NCBI GenBank assembly: GCA_028292565.1
Contig: JAQGMD010000181.1
Location: 1 to 11,483, forward strand
DNA length: 11,483 nucleotides
Direction: 5' to 3'
Origin: Burkholderia sp.
Lineage (GTDB): Bacteria > Pseudomonadota > Gammaproteobacteria > Burkholderiales > Burkholderiaceae
The notes under the pieces are model-generated. The model saw only the letters and a list, made by a program, of their open reading frames with translations. It was not told where the DNA came from and ran no database searches. Of this stretch, positions 1-9,863 are shown one piece after another; the first letter of the stretch is position 1; each line of letters begins with the position of its first letter. The position numbers and the translations under genes are program-made.

Positions 1-472
1 CCTTCACCATGAAGATATTGGCGGGTTTAACGTCGCGATGCCCAACGCCGTTGCTGTGCGCATGCTCCAGCGCGTCGGCAAGCTTCCAGATGATCGACGC
101 CACCTCATCCGGCTGGTAACGGTGCCCCTGGAGCAGCACCTTGTTGAGCTCGCGCCCCTGCAAATACTCCATCGCGATAAAAGTCGACTTGCCTTCGATG
201 CAAGCATCGTAAATGGTCACGATGTTCGGGTGCGACAAGCGGCTGGCGGCACGGCCTTCGTTGATGAACTGTTGCTCGAATTTGTTTCTTTCGGCCGGCG
301 GCATGCGGCTGTTGAAGGTCTTCAGCGCAAGATCGCGCCCGAGTACCGGATCATGCCCGAGGTAGACGCATCCGACGGTGCCGCGCCCGAGTTCGCGTGT
401 CACGTAGAAGCGGCCGATTCTGCTGATCGCAGGGCTGGAGGGGGAGACTGGGGCGGCGGGGGGAGTTCGCAT
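1..472 (-). CDS. Serine/threonine protein kinase, N-terminal part (cut by window edge)
   Basis: Reading the minus strand from an ATG at 472 gives 157 residues of a Hanks-type Ser/Thr kinase before the window ends. After a Pro/Ala/Ser-rich leader of about 18 residues come the glycine-rich ATP loop GRGTVG (29-34), the ATP-anchoring Lys51 in ALK, a probable helix-C Glu72 (NEGRAASRLSHPNIV), the hinge region (AMEYLQGREL, 100-109) and the catalytic loop HRDVKPANI (145-153) with Asp147, Lys149 and Asn152. All catalytic residues visible so far are intact. The DFG motif and the C-lobe lie outside. Such kinases phosphorylate Ser/Thr on target proteins, often with a C-terminal sensor or membrane segment that cannot be seen here. 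The ATG was chosen because the kinase fold starts about 20 residues later. No good ribosome binding site precedes it. The substrate is unknown. Confidence 0.93.
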   Translation of the reverse strand, partial: MRTPPAAPVSPSSPAISRIGRFYVTRELGRGTVGCVYLGHDPVLGRDLALKTFNSRMPPAERNKFEQQFINEGRAASRLSHPNIVTIYDACIEGKSTFIAMEYLQGRELNKVLLQGHRYQPDEVASIIWKLADALEHAHSNGVGHRDVKPANIFMVK

Positions 473-513
473 TATGCTTTGAAGGTACCCTGGAGACCCT
501 TGGATTGCCGGGA

Positions 514-542
514 ATTATAATGGAGCGCATGACCGAATTGTC
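514..542 (-). promoter_or_regulatory. Candidate promoter of the kinase gene
   Basis: The octamer ATTATAAT at 514-521 is self-complementary and gives a perfect TATAAT -10 hexamer on the minus strand (519 to 514), about 42 bases before the kinase ATG. The -35 is poor. GACAAT lies at 17-base spacing, and CCGACA (4 of 6 matches to TTGACA) at 19 bases. The -35 side is covered by the inverted repeat at 531-546, so a regulator or a hairpin could act there. The -10 match is seen directly; promoter activity is inferred. Confidence 0.4.
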
Positions 543-550
543 GGTCTTTT
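531..550 (+). terminator. Short dyad followed by TTTT; weak terminator or operator
   Basis: GACCGA (531-536) and TCGGTC (541-546) form a perfect 6-base stem with an ATTG loop, followed by TTTT on the plus strand. A second, weaker CCG/CGG stem at 555-563 ends in TTTTTT (565-570). The orientation would stop plus-strand transcription coming from inside the kinase region, where no gene is known. An operator overlapping the kinase promoter is an equally good reading. Confidence 0.3.
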
Positions 551-585
551 AAATCCGGTGCGGCTTTTTTATGACGGAAGTTGAA

Positions 586-796
586 GAACGGAGCGCAGCC
601 CCGTTCGCGGTGAATAGAGCGGATTTCATGTCCGTGCAGGGGCCGCGCAGTCCCGGGAACCGGTTGAATGCGAAGCACGGAAACGTGTCGTAGCGCTGTT
701 ATCGCAAGCAGCCATAACAGAGCAGGCGGCCGGTTCCCGGAACTGCCCGAAGCGTGTAGCGCTGCAGCCCTTCTGATCAAACGCGGCTCCCTACAC
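586..796. repeat. Nested inverted-repeat element; candidate structured RNA or palindromic repeat
   Basis: Most of the 340-base gap between the kinase and acyltransferase genes folds on paper. Outer arms at 647-663 and 730-746 match over 17 bases with one mismatch (core CCGGGAACCGG / CCGGTTCCCGG). Between them sit a CACG/CGTG hairpin with a GAAA loop (676-687) and a perfect 7-base stem CTGTTAT/ATAACAG (696-702, 714-720) with a further GC/GC pair inside. On the flanks are a GAACGG/CCGTTC hairpin (586-606) and a GTGTAG/CTACAC hairpin (754-796) with an inner GCTGC/GCGGC stem. GAAA is a GNRA tetraloop only on the plus strand, which hints at that strand if the element is RNA. No coding function is apparent and I do not recognise an RNA family. 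It is not a standard terminator, because no T-run follows the large stem. Confidence 0.5.
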
Positions 797-812
797 TGAC
801 ATCAAATCTGCT

Positions 813-1949
813 CTAGCCGGCCTTGAACGGGCTGTGGTCATTCAATTCGTCGATGTAGGCGTCGATTCCGCCGCTTTCCCGGCGCAGGAAGTGCTCGATC
901 GCGTCGGCGAAAGCGGGGTGGGCCAGCCAGTGGGCGGACCAGGTTTTCTGCGGCAGGAAGCCGCGCGCCATTTTATGTTCGCCCTGCGCGCCGCCTTCAA
1001 AGCTCTCGATGCGATTGGCGATGCAAAATTCCAGCGGCTGGTAATAGGCCGTCTCGAAATGCAGGCAGGGCACTTCCTTCAGGCCGCCCCAGTAGCGGCC
1101 GTACAAGGTGTGTTCGTTATGGATCAGGAGCGAGGAAGCGATCGGCTTGCCGTCCTGTTCAGCGACGATGAGCAGGATGTGCTGCGGCATGTCGGCGCCA
1201 ATCCGCAAGAAAAAATCGAGGTTCAGGTAGGGCGTCGAATAGTGCGCAGCGTAAGTATGGTCATAGCAGCGCTTGAAGAAGCGCCAGTCGGCTTCGGTTG
1301 CATCTTGGCCCCGCACATGCCGGAAAGTGACGCCGGCTTCCTGCACCTTGCGCCGCTCTGCCCGGATATTCTTTTTCTTCTTGCGCTCCAGTGTGGCGAG
1401 AAAATCTTCGAAGCTGCCATAGCCGTCATTGAGCCAGTGGAACTGCACTGCGCTGCGCAGCATGAATCCGGCTTCCTCGAGGGCTCGTGCCTCGGTTTCC
1501 GTCGGATACAGGATATGGGTGGAAGACAGGCCGGCATCCTGCTGAATGACGCCGAGTGCTTCGATCAACGCCGCCCGCGCAGCCGCATCGCGCGCCAGCA
1601 GCCGGTTGCCGGTCACTGGCGTAAAGGGGATCGCCGACAGCAATTTCGGGTAATAGTCGAGGCCGTTCCTCTGGTATGCGTCGGCCCAGGCCCAGTCGAA
1701 TACGTACTCGCCGTAGGAATGACTTTTCGCGTACAACGGCAACGCGGCTTCCAGCCTGTCCCCCCGCCATAGCGTCAGGTATTGCGGCCGCCACCCGGTC
1801 TTCGGCGACGCCGAGCCGGATTCGTGCAGCGCGTGCAGGAACGCGAACGACAGGAAAGGATTTGCGTCCGACTGCATGCCGACCAGGGCGTCCCACGCCG
1901 GTTGGCCAACTTCGCTCAGAGAGGAAACGATACACGTGCGATAATTCAC
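813..1949 (-). CDS. FemAB-like / GNAT-fold N-acyltransferase (COG3146, DUF482 family)
   Basis: The product is 378 residues if it starts at the GTG at 1949. It resembles the COG3146/PF04339 family of predicted N-acyltransferases related to the FemAB peptidoglycan enzymes, with two GNAT-like halves. Family landmarks visible are the N-terminal start YRTCIVSSLSEV, the NPFLSFAFLHALHESGS segment, FDWAWADAY, the basic run ERKKKKNIRAERRKV in the middle, the GRYWGG strand and the C-terminal FEGGAQGEHKMARGFLP. The substrate is not established for this family. Amino-acyl or acyl transfer to a cell-envelope or small-molecule amine is only inferred. An in-frame ATG at 2030 exists but would overlap the divergent nadE start by 27 bases, and the extra 27 residues do not look like the family. 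The GTG leaves a 54-base divergent promoter space. The ribosome site is weak for either start. Confidence 0.85.
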   Translation of the reverse strand: MNYRTCIVSSLSEVGQPAWDALVGMQSDANPFLSFAFLHALHESGSASPKTGWRPQYLTLWRGDRLEAALPLYAKSHSYGEYVFDWAWADAYQRNGLDYYPKLLSAIPFTPVTGNRLLARDAAARAALIEALGVIQQDAGLSSTHILYPTETEARALEEAGFMLRSAVQFHWLNDGYGSFEDFLATLERKKKKNIRAERRKVQEAGVTFRHVRGQDATEADWRFFKRCYDHTYAAHYSTPYLNLDFFLRIGADMPQHILLIVAEQDGKPIASSLLIHNEHTLYGRYWGGLKEVPCLHFETAYYQPLEFCIANRIESFEGGAQGEHKMARGFLPQKTWSAHWLAHPAFADAIEHFLRRESGGIDAYIDELNDHSPFKAG

Positions 1950-2003
1950 AGTTGAGTTTTTGATTACACCTTTTTCAGACAGACCAGGTAGACGCCCAGC
2001 ATC
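1950..2003. promoter_or_regulatory. Divergent intergenic region between acyltransferase gene and nadE
   Basis: This 54-base AT-richer spacer must hold the promoters or leaders of both divergent genes if the acyltransferase starts at 1949. I see no convincing -35/-10 pair on either strand. TGTAAT on the minus strand (1969 to 1964) and TTGAGT on the plus strand (1952-1957) are the nearest hexamers. AGGTAG at 1986-1991 is a possible but distant ribosome site for nadE. Confidence 0.3.
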
Positions 2004-3978
<1,975 letters not shown>

Positions 3979-3983
3979 AAAAC

Positions 3984-4011
3984 CGGATGACGCGGGCAGT
4001 CCCGTCATCCG
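3984..4011. terminator. Shared hairpin between convergent glnB and TRIC gene
   Basis: CGGATGAC (3984-3991) pairs with GTCATCCG (4004-4011), continued inside by GGG/CCC around a CAGT loop with a 2-base bulge. Read on the minus strand the stem is followed directly by GGTTTTTC, a good Rho-independent terminator for the TRIC gene. On the plus strand it begins 5 bases after the glnB stop and is preceded by AAAAA, but no T-run follows. The stop codon of the TRIC gene (4005-4007) lies inside the stem. Confidence 0.75.
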
Positions 4012-4607
4012 ATACGAATATCCTTCGCCCATGTGCACAGGCGTAATCCGGTAATCGCCAGCGCGCTCGACCACAATGACACGTCGGCGGAAACACCCGC
4101 CTGGTGCATCAGCAAAAACATCCAGCACCCCGCAAACGAACAGGCCGCATACGGCCTGCCGTCACGCAGCACCATCGGTATCTCGTTGCATACAATGTCG
4201 CGCAGCAGGCCACCAAAGGTACCGGTGATCACGCCCATCATCGAAGCGACGAACAAGGGCATGCCGGCCGCCAGTGCCTGCGACGTGCCAACGATCGAAA
4301 GCAGCCCCAGTCCAAACGCATCCGCGATGATGATCAGACGCTCCGACACGATGTAGCGCAGGGTACGGATCAACGGTGCGGCGATCAGCGCCAGCACGAA
4401 AATGACGATGACGTATTCCTGATGGGTGACCCAGAACAGCGGACGCTTGTCGAGCAGGAGATCGCGCAGCGTGCCGCCGCCGAAGGCGGTGATGAAGGCG
4501 ACGATGAAGACGCCGACGACATCCATTTTCTTGCTGCGCGCTTCGATGAAGCCGGAAATGGCGTTCACCAGGACGGCCATGGCTTCGACGTATTGGAGGA
4601 GGGTCAT
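4005..4607 (-). CDS. TRIC-type channel family membrane protein (UPF0126, YadS-like)
   Basis: This 200-residue, very hydrophobic inner-membrane protein belongs to UPF0126, the bacterial relatives of trimeric intracellular cation channels. About seven membrane segments are visible (roughly 4-22, 30-48, 64-80, 90-108, 116-134, 152-168, 172-190). The fold is an internal duplication, shown by paired glycine-rich motifs: FGGGTLRDLL (42-51) and FGGLLRDIVC (131-140), each with the conserved Arg-Asp. Archaeal and bacterial members form K+-permeable trimers; the physiological role in bacteria is unclear. Length matches the family. The start at 4607 gives the expected N-terminus just ahead of the first helix (AVLVNAISGFIEAR), although no clear ribosome site precedes it. 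The gene converges on glnB and shares its terminator hairpin. Confidence 0.92.
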   Translation of the reverse strand: MTLLQYVEAMAVLVNAISGFIEARSKKMDVVGVFIVAFITAFGGGTLRDLLLDKRPLFWVTHQEYVIVIFVLALIAAPLIRTLRYIVSERLIIIADAFGLGLLSIVGTSQALAAGMPLFVASMMGVITGTFGGLLRDIVCNEIPMVLRDGRPYAACSFAGCWMFLLMHQAGVSADVSLWSSALAITGLRLCTWAKDIRIG

Positions 4608-4816
4608 GCGAAGGATGGGTTATTTTTTGTGGATGATACTACTGGAACGGGCATTCGGGAGGATGTAGGCTGAGATGTAATCCCAACGTTCGCCCTCCGC
4701 ACGACGGCTGGCTTATATTTCGGTGTGAATGTTGGGATTGGCACGCGCGCCGCAGATCCCGACTTATTCCTGCGCGGTGCCTAAGGCTGCCGCACATTCA
4801 AGGGGATGATCCCGCA
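4608..4816. other. Gene-free region between TRIC and Smr genes
   Basis: These 209 bases hold no credible gene. The centre (about 4669-4763) carries REP-like palindromes listed separately. The left end, next to the TRIC start, is AT-rich on the minus strand and presumably contains its promoter, but no clear hexamer pair stands out. A small GGGA/TCCC palindrome lies at 4802-4812 just after the Smr stop, without a T-run. Confidence 0.5.
4669..4763. repeat. Two REP-like palindromic units in head-to-head arrangement
   Basis: ATCCCAAC (4680-4687) pairs imperfectly with GCTGAGAT (4669-4676; 6 of 8 positions). GTTGGGATT (4731-4739) pairs with GATCCCGAC (4755-4763; nine pairs, two of them G-T). In addition AATCCCAAC (4679-4687) is a perfect inverted copy of GTTGGGATT, and pairing with wobble runs on through 4693/4725, so the whole region can fold as one long hairpin. 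The preceding TGTAGG and the TTGGG...CCCAAC pattern recall the dispersed repeats of the GTAGGTTGGG type common between proteobacterial genes. The copies look decayed. Confidence 0.55.
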
Positions 4817-5455
4817 TCAAGCCTTCAACAAAACCACCAAAGCTCCCGCGCCGCCGTCCACCGCCCGCGCCTGGCAAAACGCGATCACCTCATCCTTCTG
4901 CACCAGCCAGCTGCGCACCTTGCTCTTCAATACCGGCTCCCGATTAATCGACCCGAGACCTTTGCCATGAATGATGCGCACGCAACGCTGACCGCGCTTG
5001 ACCGCATTGCGCAGGAATTCCCCCAACGCCTCGCGTGCTTCGTCCCGACGCATGCCATGCAGGTCGAGCTGGCTCTGGATCACCCAGTGACCGCGTCGCA
5101 GCCTGCGTACGATGTCCGGAGCGACACCGGTGCGTGCAAAGCTTAATGCCTCATCCGTGTCCAGCAGCGTATCGACATTGAACTCATCCGACAGCGATTC
5201 CTGGAGCGCCGATTGTTCATCCGCCATCCGCTGGCGCGGAATCGGCGGGGGAGGCGGTGCGGATGAAGATGCGCGCTGGGGCGGAGTGAGCGGGGCAACT
5301 TCGCCGATACTGCGGCGAAACAGGTCCGCGTCGACCCTGCTTTGCTGTTCGCGGCGCAGGCGCTCTGCTTCGGCGGCCTGGCGTGCTTCTTCCTTCGCCT
5401 TGAGCTCTTTGCGCAGCACTTTGAGTGCGGCGAAATCCTTGATGGGGCCAGACAT
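4817..5455 (-). CDS. Smr-domain protein (small MutS-related, putative endonuclease)
   Basis: The protein has 212 residues. Residues about 10-45 form a charged Lys/Glu/Ala-rich probable coiled coil, followed by a Pro-rich linker (66-74) and an Smr domain at about 125-212. The Smr hallmarks are LDLHGM (130-135), HGKGLGS (163-169) and the C-terminal GGAGALVVLL (201-210). Smr domains are nucleases acting on DNA or RNA. Stand-alone bacterial versions such as SmrA/SmrB have been linked to nicking endonuclease activity and, for SmrB, cleavage of mRNA at collided ribosomes. Which role applies here cannot be read from sequence. AGGA lies 7 bases before the ATG, supporting the start. The gene follows trxB on the same strand with a 109-base gap, so it may be co-transcribed. 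Confidence 0.92.
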   Translation of the reverse strand: MSGPIKDFAALKVLRKELKAKEEARQAAEAERLRREQQSRVDADLFRRSIGEVAPLTPPQRASSSAPPPPPIPRQRMADEQSALQESLSDEFNVDTLLDTDEALSFARTGVAPDIVRRLRRGHWVIQSQLDLHGMRRDEAREALGEFLRNAVKRGQRCVRIIHGKGLGSINREPVLKSKVRSWLVQKDEVIAFCQARAVDGGAGALVVLLKA

Positions 5456-5546
5456 GATGGAGTCCTAACGCCGCCCGCTCGAAATGTCCAGGCGCCCGAA
5501 GCGAACGGCAATGCTACGGCGGCATCGGAGCGTGCCGCAATTTTGT

Positions 5547-6803
<1,257 letters not shown>

Positions 6804-9140
6804 ATGAGCAGAACAACCCAAGCATACAACCGAAAAAACAATGCGCCACCCGCGCAGCCGCTTCCCGGCCGGCTGGTGCGTCTGATATCCGAAGCACGCT
6901 GGTTCGTGCTTGCTGTCGTCACCGTATACCTGATTCTTATCTTTTTGACATATTCGAAAGTCGATCCGGGTTGGTCGCAGGCGAACGTCGTGCCGAAGCT
7001 GAACAACTGGGGCGGCCGCATCGGCGCCTACCTGGCCGACCTGATGCTGTACATCTTCGGCGTTTCGGCGTGGTGGTGGTGCGTGCTGCTGTTGCGCTCG
7101 GTCTGGACCGGCTATCGGCGGTTGTCGATGCGCTTCCTGCTGCAAAAGGAACCGGACCCCGAGCATCATCATGAAGTGTATATACGCGCGATCGGATTCG
7201 GCCTGTTGATGATCGGCAGCGTCGCACTCGAACACCTGCGCATGCACTCGCTGAAAGCGGATCTGCCGCTCTCGCCGGGCGGCGTGCTGGGCAGGGAGAT
7301 CGGCGACGCGGCGCAAACTGCGTTTGGTTTCACCGGAGGCACGTTGTTTCTGCTGTTGATTTTCGGCGTCGGTTTCAGCCTGCTGTTCCATGTGTCATGG
7401 ATGGCGGTCGCCGAGCGCATCGGCGCGGCGCTCGAGAGCGCGATTGAACGCCTCAAGAATGTGTATGCGGCGCGCGAGGACCGCAAGGTCGGCCATGTGG
7501 CCGCGGTCAAGCGCGAAACAACGGTGGTGCAGGAGCGCGCCAAGATCGTGGAGGCGCCGCCGATCCGCATCGAGCCGCAAGTGGTGGCTGTCCCCAAATC
7601 GGAACGTGTGCAGAAGGAAAAGCAGGTTGCCCTGTTTACCGACATGCCGGACACCAACCTGCCGCCGTTATCCTTGCTGGATGATGCGCCGGCTGCGCAG
7701 GAAACCGTCAGCGTCGAGACGCTGGAGTTCACCAGCCGCCTGATCGAAAAGAAACTGTCGGACTTCGGCGTGGACGCCAAAGTGGTGGCCGCCTATCCGG
7801 GCCCGGTCATTACCCGCTATGAAATCGAACCGGCGACCGGCGTCAAGGGTAGTCAGATTGTCAACCTCGCGCGCGACCTGGCGCGTTCGCTGTCGCTCAC
7901 ATCGATACGGGTGGTGGAAACCATTCCCGGCAAAAACTACATGGGACTGGAGCTGCCGAATCCGAAGCGGCAGATCGTGCGCCTGACAGAAATTCTCGGA
8001 TCGAAGGTCTACAACGACAGCCAATCGAGCCTGACGGTTGCGCTCGGCAAGGACATCGCAGGCCATCCGGTTGTAGCTGACCTGGCCAAGATGCCGCACC
8101 TGTTGGTAGCCGGTACGACCGGTTCCGGTAAATCGGTCGGCATCAACGCGACCATCCTGTCGCTGCTCTACAAATCGGATCCGAATGATGTCCGCATGAT
8201 CCTGATCGATCCGAAGATGCTCGAGATGTCGGTCTATGAAGGCATCCCGCATCTGCTTGCGCCGGTGGTGACCGACATGCGCCAGGCCGGCCATGCGCTC
8301 AACTGGGCGGTGGCCGAGATGGAGCGCCGCTACAAACTGATGTCCAAGCTCGGCGTGCGCAACCTGGCAGGCTACAATCACAAGATTGCCGAGGCCGTGA
8401 AGAAGGAAGAGAAGATTCCCAATCCTTTCAGCCTGACACCGGATGCGCCGGAACCGCTCGACAAGTTACCGACCATCGTCATCATCATCGACGAACTGGC
8501 CGACCTGATGATGGTGGTCGGCAAGAAGGTGGAAGAATTGATCGCCCGTATTGCGCAAAAAGCGCGTGCCGCCGGCATCCACCTGATCCTGGCGACCCAG
8601 CGTCCATCGGTCGACGTCATTACCGGCCTGATCAAGGCCAACATCCCGACGCGTATCGCGTTCCAGGTCAGCAGCAAGATCGATTCCCGCACGATTCTCG
8701 ACCAGATGGGCGCGGAAGCGCTGCTCGGCATGGGCGATATGCTGTACATGCCGTCCGGCACCGGCTTGCCGATCCGGGTCCATGGCGCCTTCGTATCCGA
8801 TGACGAAGTGCACCGCGTGGTCGATCACCTCAAGTCGCAGGGGGAACCCAATTACGTTGAGGGAATCCTAGAAGGGGGAACAGCCGAGGAGGGCGGTGAT
8901 GCCGTGCTCGGCGGCGAAGGTGGCGCCAGTGCCGAGGCCGATCCGATGTACGACCAGGCGGTCGCCGTCGTGCTGAAGAACCGCCGCGCGTCGATCTCGC
9001 TCGTGCAGCGTCACCTGCGCATCGGCTACAATCGCGCAGCCCGCCTGCTGGAACAAATGGAGCAGAGCGGACTGGTTTCTACCATGCAATCGAACGGCAA
9101 CCGCGAAATCCTGGTGCCGGCCGGGAATACCACCGAATAG
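6804..9140 (+). CDS. ftsK: DNA translocase FtsK
   Basis: This 778-residue septal DNA pump assembles at the divisome, moves chromosome ends apart and activates XerCD recombination at dif. The N-terminal domain has about four membrane segments (roughly 33-49, 76-98, 128-144, 180-198). A short, charged linker (about 205-300) replaces the long E. coli linker. The alpha/beta motor follows, with Walker A GTTGSGKS (437-444), [19 protein letters not shown] (467-485) and Walker [12 protein letters not shown] (559-569), plus the [25 protein letters not shown] signature. The C-terminal gamma winged helix (about 712-772) reads the polar KOPS sequences. AGGA lies just before the ATG. The size fits FtsK proteins lacking the 500-residue linker. 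lolA follows after 9 bases. Confidence 0.98.
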   Translation: MSRTTQAYNRKNNAPPAQPLPGRLVRLISEARWFVLAVVTVYLILIFLTYSKVDPGWSQANVVPKLNNWGGRIGAYLADLMLYIFGVSAWWWCVLLLRSVWTGYRRLSMRFLLQKEPDPEHHHEVYIRAIGFGLLMIGSVALEHLRMHSLKADLPLSPGGVLGREIGDAAQTAFGFTGGTLFLLLIFGVGFSLLFHVSWMAVAERIGAALESAIERLKNVYAAREDRKVGHVAAVKRETTVVQERAKIVEAPPIRIEPQVVAVPKSERVQKEKQVALFTDMPDTNLPPLSLLDDAPAAQETVSVETLEFTSRLIEKKLSDFGVDAKVVAAYPGPVITRYEIEPATGVKGSQIVNLARDLARSLSLTSIRVVETIPGKNYMGLELPNPKRQIVRLTEILGSKVYNDSQSSLTVALGKDIAGHPVVADLAKMPHLLVAGTTGSGKSVGINATILSLLYKSDPNDVRMILIDPKMLEMSVYEGIPHLLAPVVTDMRQAGHALNWAVAEMERRYKLMSKLGVRNLAGYNHKIAEAVKKEEKIPNPFSLTPDAPEPLDKLPTIVIIIDELADLMMVVGKKVEELIARIAQKARAAGIHLILATQRPSVDVITGLIKANIPTRIAFQVSSKIDSRTILDQMGAEALLGMGDMLYMPSGTGLPIRVHGAFVSDDEVHRVVDHLKSQGEPNYVEGILEGGTAEEGGDAVLGGEGGASAEADPMYDQAVAVVLKNRRASISLVQRHLRIGYNRAARLLEQMEQSGLVSTMQSNGNREILVPAGNTTE

Positions 9141-9149
9141 GAAAGCAAT

Positions 9150-9809
9150 TTGAACCAAGTACGAAAGAATCGCCTTCAACTGCTGGTCGCGTGCGCGATC
9201 GCGCTGCCGGCATACGCACACGCGTCGGCGATGGAGCAATTCAAAACCTTTGTCGCCTCCACCAAGGCTGCCAAGGGGGAATTCACCCAGCGCCAGGTCA
9301 AACGTAATACCGGCGCAGACGGCGCCAAAGGCGGTAGTCCGATCGTCTCGAATCCTGCCACCGGCACGTTCGTTTTCGCACGTCCCGGCAAGTTCATCTG
9401 GACTTACCAGAAACCATACGAGCAATTGCTGCAAGCGGACGGCGAGAAGCTGTACATCTACGACAAGGACCTCAACCAGGTCACCGTCAGGACGCTCGGC
9501 AATGCACTTGGCTCGTCGCCCGCCGCCATCCTGTTCGGCAGCAATGACCTGGAAAAGAATTTCACGCTGAAAGAAGCGGGCAAGAAAGACGGCCTTGAAT
9601 GGCTGGAAGCCACTCCGAAGACCAAAGACACGACTTTCGACAAGATCGGCATCGGCCTGAAGGACGGTGTGCCGCACGCGATGGAGCTGCGCGATTCCTT
9701 TGGCCAGGTGTCCCTGCTGTCATTCAGCAAGTTCGAGAAAAATCCGTCGATGGCGTCAGAACAGTTCAAGTTTGTCGTGCCCAAAGGCGCGGATGTATTC
9801 CAACAATAA
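9150..9809 (+). CDS. lolA: Outer-membrane lipoprotein carrier protein LolA
   Basis: This 219-residue periplasmic chaperone accepts lipoproteins released by the LolCDE transporter and hands them to LolB at the outer membrane. A signal peptide is clear: basic start (VRKNR), hydrophobic core [13 protein letters not shown] and a likely cut after Ala25 or Ala27 in AHASA. The conserved core [23 protein letters not shown] (72-94, in parts) with [13 protein letters not shown] and [10 protein letters not shown] is intact. An insert around 52-70, rich in Gly/Ala/Asn, makes it longer than E. coli LolA; I recall similar inserts in beta-proteobacterial members. The start is TTG at 9150, supported by GGAAAG 4 bases upstream. 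No ATG in frame would preserve the signal peptide. It is 9 bases after ftsK, so surely one operon. Confidence 0.96.
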   Translation: MNQVRKNRLQLLVACAIALPAYAHASAMEQFKTFVASTKAAKGEFTQRQVKRNTGADGAKGGSPIVSNPATGTFVFARPGKFIWTYQKPYEQLLQADGEKLYIYDKDLNQVTVRTLGNALGSSPAAILFGSNDLEKNFTLKEAGKKDGLEWLEATPKTKDTTFDKIGIGLKDGVPHAMELRDSFGQVSLLSFSKFEKNPSMASEQFKFVVPKGADVFQQ

Positions 9810-9814
9810 AGTAG

Positions 9815-9845
9815 GGCGGGCGAATCTTGCAAAATTCCACCCGCC
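9815..9845 (+). other. Intercistronic hairpin between lolA and rarA
   Basis: GGCGGG (9815-9820) pairs with CCCGCC (9840-9845), and inside it GAAT (9822-9825) pairs with ATTC (9834-9837). It lies in the 54-base lolA-rarA gap with no T-run after it. It may act as an mRNA-stabilising or processing structure rather than a terminator. Its effect is inferred. Confidence 0.45.
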
Positions 9846-9863
9846 ACATCCCATGTCCTGCCG

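Noticed and set aside
38..520. 160-codon plus-strand frame opposite the kinase
   Set aside because: The minus strand gives a clear kinase with catalytic motifs; this frame is its shadow.
647..746. Integron attC site or known small RNA (6S, SRP, RNase P)
   Set aside because: There are no GTTRRRY/RYYYAAC boxes in the right places, and I do not see the conserved cores of SRP RNA or RNase P RNA. 6S RNA would need a single long hairpin with a central bubble, not a branched structure.
472..780. 102-codon minus-strand frame upstream of the kinase, ending in TAATG overlap with its start
   Set aside because: It runs through the inverted repeats and promoter-like sequence, and its composition does not resemble a protein. 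The TAATG overlap is probably accidental.
834..1772. 312-codon plus-strand frame opposite the acyltransferase
   Set aside because: It lies entirely antisense to a recognisable family protein, with no motif of its own or ribosome site.
8466..8828. 120-codon minus-strand frame inside ftsK
   Set aside because: It is antisense to the conserved FtsK motor domain and rich in Asp/His runs produced by the complementary codons.
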